The position numbers and the translations under genes were made by a program. From positions 1-10,215 of the forward strand of contig NZ_CAJTUX010000081.1 in the NCBI RefSeq assembly GCF_910579365.1: a DNA stretch of 10,215 nt, read 5' to 3'. The notes beneath the pieces were generated by a model that worked only from the letters and a program-made list of their open reading frames with translations, searched no databases and had not been told where the DNA came from. The stretch comes from an uncultured Oscillibacter sp. GTDB taxonomy: Bacteria; Bacillota; Clostridia; Oscillospirales; Oscillospiraceae. This document shows, piece after piece, positions 6,605-10,215 of the stretch; position 1 is the first letter of the stretch; each line of letters begins with the position of its first letter.

Positions 6605-6633
6605 ATTATATATGTGGAGGGTGTGGCAGGGAA
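6605..6633 (-). promoter_or_regulatory. Probable promoter of the Na/Pi cotransporter gene
   Basis: On the minus strand there is a perfect TATAAT (6605-6610), 62 bases upstream of the start codon. The sequence 17 bases further upstream is TTCCCT (6628-6633), a poor -35 box, so the promoter may need an activator. The -10 box alone supports this call. Confidence 0.45.
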
Positions 6634-6646
6634 ATCGGCGGAATTA

Positions 6647-6676
6647 CCAAAACGCAAAATTTGCGTAAATTTTTGG
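6647..6676 (-). terminator. A/T-rich palindrome downstream of malQ, possible weak terminator or operator
   Basis: The arms ACGCAAA (6652-6658) and TTTGCGT (6660-6666) are perfectly complementary around one base, flanked by CCAAAA and TTTTGG, which can also pair. On the minus strand the core is followed by TTTTGG, 44 bases after the malQ stop, so it could end malQ transcription weakly. As duplex DNA it also looks like a 15-bp operator upstream of the transporter promoter. I cannot decide between the two. Confidence 0.4.
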
Positions 6677-6709
6677 CAGTTCAACCAAATTTTATTCTTC
6701 TGATTTGTC

Positions 6710-8224
6710 TTATTCGCCGCCCTCTGTCCCTTCGACCGGCTCCGGTCTCCAGGGGCAGCGGCCGTACAGCGAGGTCAGGGACCGGATTTCCTCCGCCAGC
6801 TCCGGCCCGGTCCGGCCAGGCAGCAGCCGCCAGCGCCAGTTGCCCTCGGCCACGCCGGGGACGTTGATGCGGCTCTCGCTGCCAAGGCCCAGGTAGTCCT
6901 GCATCTGGGCCACAAAGAGCTCCGCCACGCTGCCCTGGCCCGCCCGGAGCAGAGCCTGCCGGATGTTTTCCGCTCCGGAGGTTCCCAGATAGCGCTCGGC
7001 AAAGGCGCGCTCCTGTTCTCCGACGGCGGCGTACCACCCGGCGGCGGTGTCGTTGTCGTGGGTGCCGGTGTAGCAGACGCAGCGGGGCTGGTATTGATGG
7101 GGCAGATAGGCGTTGTCCGGTCCGGAGAAGGCAAACTCCAGCACCTTCATCCCCGGCAGGCCGGACTCCTCCCGGAGCTGGTGGACGCCGTCCGTCAGAA
7201 TGCCCAGGTCCTCGGCGATGAAGGCGATGCCCTGGAACCAGGAGGTCAGCACCCCCAGAAGGTCCATACCGGGGCCCTTCTCCCAGGCACCCACCCGGGC
7301 GGTCTCGGACCCCGCCGGGACGGCCCAATAGCTCTCCAGTCCCCGGAAGTGGTCGATGCGGATGACGTCGAACAGTTTGGTGGCCCCTTCCACCCGGCGA
7401 ATCCACCAGCCAAAGCCGTTTTGCTTCATGGCGGGCCAGTTGTACAGGGGGTTGCCCCAGAGCTGGCCGTCCTCGGAAAAGTAGTCCGGCGGCACCCCCG
7501 CCACCTTGGAGGGACGCCCCTCCCCGTCCAGAAGGAACTCCGTCCGCTCGCTCCACACGTCGGCGGAGTCCAGGGAAACGTAGATGGGCAGATCGCCGAT
7601 GAGCCCCAGGCCCAGGCCGTTGACATAGGTCTTCAGGGCCGCCCACTGGGTGAAAAACCAGTGCTGGACGCAGGTCTGGAAGGCCACTTCCTCCGCCAGC
7701 TCCACCCGCCAGCGGTCCACGGCCTCCCCCTCGTGGCGGCGGAGGCCCTCGTCCGGCCAGTCAAACCAGGCCAGGCCGCCGAAATGCCCCTTCACCGCCC
7801 GGTACAGCGCGTACTCCCGCACCCAGGGATTCTGCTCCGCGAAGGCCCGGGCGGCCTCCGCCGTCTCGCCGCTGACCCGGGAAAAGGCCTTGCGCAGCAG
7901 GGGCTCCCGGCTCTTTTTCAAAGCGCCGTAGTCGATTTTATCCCCCGCCGGGACCCGGGCGGAGGAGAGCTCCTCCTCCGTCAGGAGGCCGTCCTTCGCC
8001 AAAAGGTCCAGGTCGATGAACAGCGGATTTCCGGCGAAGGTGGATTCGCTGGTGTAGGGGGAGTCCCCGCCCCCGGCGGGACCCACGGGCAGAATCTGCC
8101 ACCAGGACTGCCCGGCGTCCTGAAGAAAGTTGGCAAAGGCTCTGGCCTCCGCCCCCAGGGAACCGATGCCATATTCCGACGGCAGGGAAAAAATAGGCAG
8201 GAGTATGCCTGCGGAACGCTTCAT
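6710..8224 (-). CDS. malQ: 4-alpha-glucanotransferase (amylomaltase/disproportionating enzyme, GH77)
   Basis: Cytoplasmic enzyme that moves alpha-1,4-glucan segments between maltodextrins, used in maltodextrin and glycogen metabolism. The 504-residue length is normal for bacterial MalQ of the shorter type. Family marks: GILLPIFSLPSEYGIGSLG at the start, SPYTSESTFAGNP (55-67), LPIYV (212-216) and LWGNPLYNW (255-263). The GH77 catalytic residues are Asp291 in RIDHFRG (nucleophile), Glu338 in IAEDLG (acid/base) and Asp390 in GTHDND (transition-state stabiliser); all are present. Glu60 lies where most homologues I recall have a hydrophobic residue or proline. The ATG is preceded by GGGAGG (8234-8239) at 9 bases. 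It has its own promoter and no glycogen or maltose genes beside it in this window. Confidence 0.96.
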   Translation of the reverse strand: MKRSAGILLPIFSLPSEYGIGSLGAEARAFANFLQDAGQSWWQILPVGPAGGGDSPYTSESTFAGNPLFIDLDLLAKDGLLTEEELSSARVPAGDKIDYGALKKSREPLLRKAFSRVSGETAEAARAFAEQNPWVREYALYRAVKGHFGGLAWFDWPDEGLRRHEGEAVDRWRVELAEEVAFQTCVQHWFFTQWAALKTYVNGLGLGLIGDLPIYVSLDSADVWSERTEFLLDGEGRPSKVAGVPPDYFSEDGQLWGNPLYNWPAMKQNGFGWWIRRVEGATKLFDVIRIDHFRGLESYWAVPAGSETARVGAWEKGPGMDLLGVLTSWFQGIAFIAEDLGILTDGVHQLREESGLPGMKVLEFAFSGPDNAYLPHQYQPRCVCYTGTHDNDTAAGWYAAVGEQERAFAERYLGTSGAENIRQALLRAGQGSVAELFVAQMQDYLGLGSESRINVPGVAEGNWRWRLLPGRTGPELAEEIRSLTSLYGRCPWRPEPVEGTEGGE

Positions 8225-8260
8225 AAGATCAAACCTCCCATGTTGATAGTGTGCCTCTCT

Positions 8261-8289
8261 ATTGTAAAAAAACGACCTCCGGTTGTCAA
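8261..8289 (-). promoter_or_regulatory. Sigma-A-type promoter of malQ, embedded in the upstream terminator
   Basis: On the minus strand a perfect TTGACA (8284-8289) and TACAAT (8261-8266) are separated by exactly 17 bases. The -35 box occupies most of the loop and the first loop-side base of the terminator stem at 8271-8306, and the T run of the terminator forms part of the spacer. Transcription should begin near 8254, leaving a 30-base leader. Confidence 0.82.
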
Positions 8290-8306
8290 GGGAACCGGAG
8301 GTCGTT
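8266..8306 (-). terminator. Rho-independent terminator of the ftsH-GNAT unit
   Basis: A perfect 14-bp stem (8271-8284 with 8293-8306) and 8-base loop, followed on the minus strand by a run of T residues (8266-8272). It begins 14 bases after the GNAT stop codon. Confidence 0.92.
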
Positions 8307-8320
8307 CTTCTGAGATAAAA

Positions 8321-8828
8321 TCAAAGCGCTTTCTCGTAACAGTTCAGGGTTTCTCGGATGTACCCCTGGAAGAAAAACTCCGTGGCCCCGGCAAAGCGGT
8401 AGCCCAGTGAGGGATACAAACGGTTGGCGGGTACGTTCCCCTCCCAGGTGTCCAGGCGGATGACAGACTTGCCCTGGGCCCGGGCGGTCTCCTCGCAGAA
8501 TGCCGCCATCTGCCGGGCGCGGCCCCTGCCGGATTGGCGGGGGTGAATGCAGAGGGTGTGGATGACCCCCACCGCCTCCCGCTCCGCGGGAATCGACCAG
8601 GGAATTTCATCATACTCCGGCAGCTGGACGCCGTTGAGGTTCACCACGCCCCAGAGGACGCCGTCCTCCTCCCCCACATAGAGGGTCCCGGCCTCCAGCA
8701 CCTGCCGGGCGCTGTCCACGGTGGGATAGGTCCCCCGGAGCCAGTTGGTGTAGGCAGGGCCCCGGGCCTCCTGGTCAAAAATGGCCTCGTAAATCTCCCC
8801 GATTCCGGGCAGATCGGCGGCGGCGGCC

Positions 8829-8839
<11 letters not shown>
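8321..8839 (-). CDS. GNAT-family N-acetyltransferase
   Basis: Predicted cytoplasmic acetyl-CoA-dependent acetyltransferase of 172 residues. The beginning (IRKAAAADLPGIGEIY) is typical of the family. The acetyl-CoA binding motif A is visible as VIHTLCIHP followed by RQSGRG (101-106), and motif B as WEGNVPANRLYPSLGYR (132-148). The substrate cannot be told from sequence. The start is GTG at 8837-8839, with GGAGG (8849-8853) at 9 bases; no better ATG exists nearby and the N-terminal family match requires this start. The start lies 11 bases inside the end of ftsH, and the ribosome binding site lies within ftsH coding sequence, so the gene is probably translated by coupling from the ftsH message. 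A strong terminator follows directly. Confidence 0.9.

Positions 8840-10215
<1,376 letters not shown>

Noticed and set aside
7058..8410. A 450-codon open frame antisense to malQ
   Set aside because: It mirrors the well-supported malQ gene, crosses its promoter and terminator region, and shows no recognisable domain or ribosome binding site.

Overview
This window looks like a chromosomal segment from a GC-rich, spore-forming Clostridia member, probably Oscillospiraceae (Flavonifractor/Oscillibacter-like). The reasons are the strong GC bias at third codon positions, perfect Shine-Dalgarno sequences, sigma-A-type promoters, a SpoVT sequence (found in endospore formers) and a clostridial-type large serine recombinase. 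The taxonomic call is an inference from protein style, not from a search.

Left edge (1-1236, + strand): the 3' part of a large serine recombinase gene enters from outside the window. It runs in frame, without a stop, into the last ~150 codons of spoVT, the sporulation regulator. The SpoVT similarity starts abruptly at a Gly-Asp-Pro-Leu-Glu-Ile motif in the middle of its AbrB DNA-binding domain. The simplest reading is that this is the right end of an integrated mobile element sitting inside spoVT. The 5' half of spoVT would then lie at the other end of the element, left of the window. This arrangement resembles the sporulation-gene-splitting elements known in Bacilli and Clostridia (sigK-skin and related cases), and it is the most interesting item here. 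A strong terminator closes the fusion gene (1311-1345). About 340 bases of hairpin-rich non-coding DNA follow.

Middle: pta (phosphate acetyltransferase, - strand, 1577-2557) and a membrane-anchored LysM-G5-M23 cell-wall endopeptidase (+ strand, 2901-4724) diverge from a shared intergenic region with two well-formed promoters. The M23 gene converges on a Na+/phosphate cotransporter-family gene with a PhoU tail (- strand, 4798-6543); a bidirectional terminator separates them. 

Right: malQ (4-alpha-glucanotransferase, - strand, 6710-8224) has its own promoter, whose -35 box is built into the terminator of the upstream transcription unit. That unit consists of ftsH (ATP-dependent zinc protease, cut by the right edge) and a GNAT acetyltransferase whose start overlaps the ftsH stop, so the two are probably co-transcribed and translationally coupled.

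Apart from the left edge, the window is ordinary housekeeping chromosome: acetate/acetyl-CoA metabolism, cell-wall remodelling, phosphate transport, glucan metabolism and membrane protein quality control. No tRNA, rRNA, CRISPR array or insertion sequence was seen.
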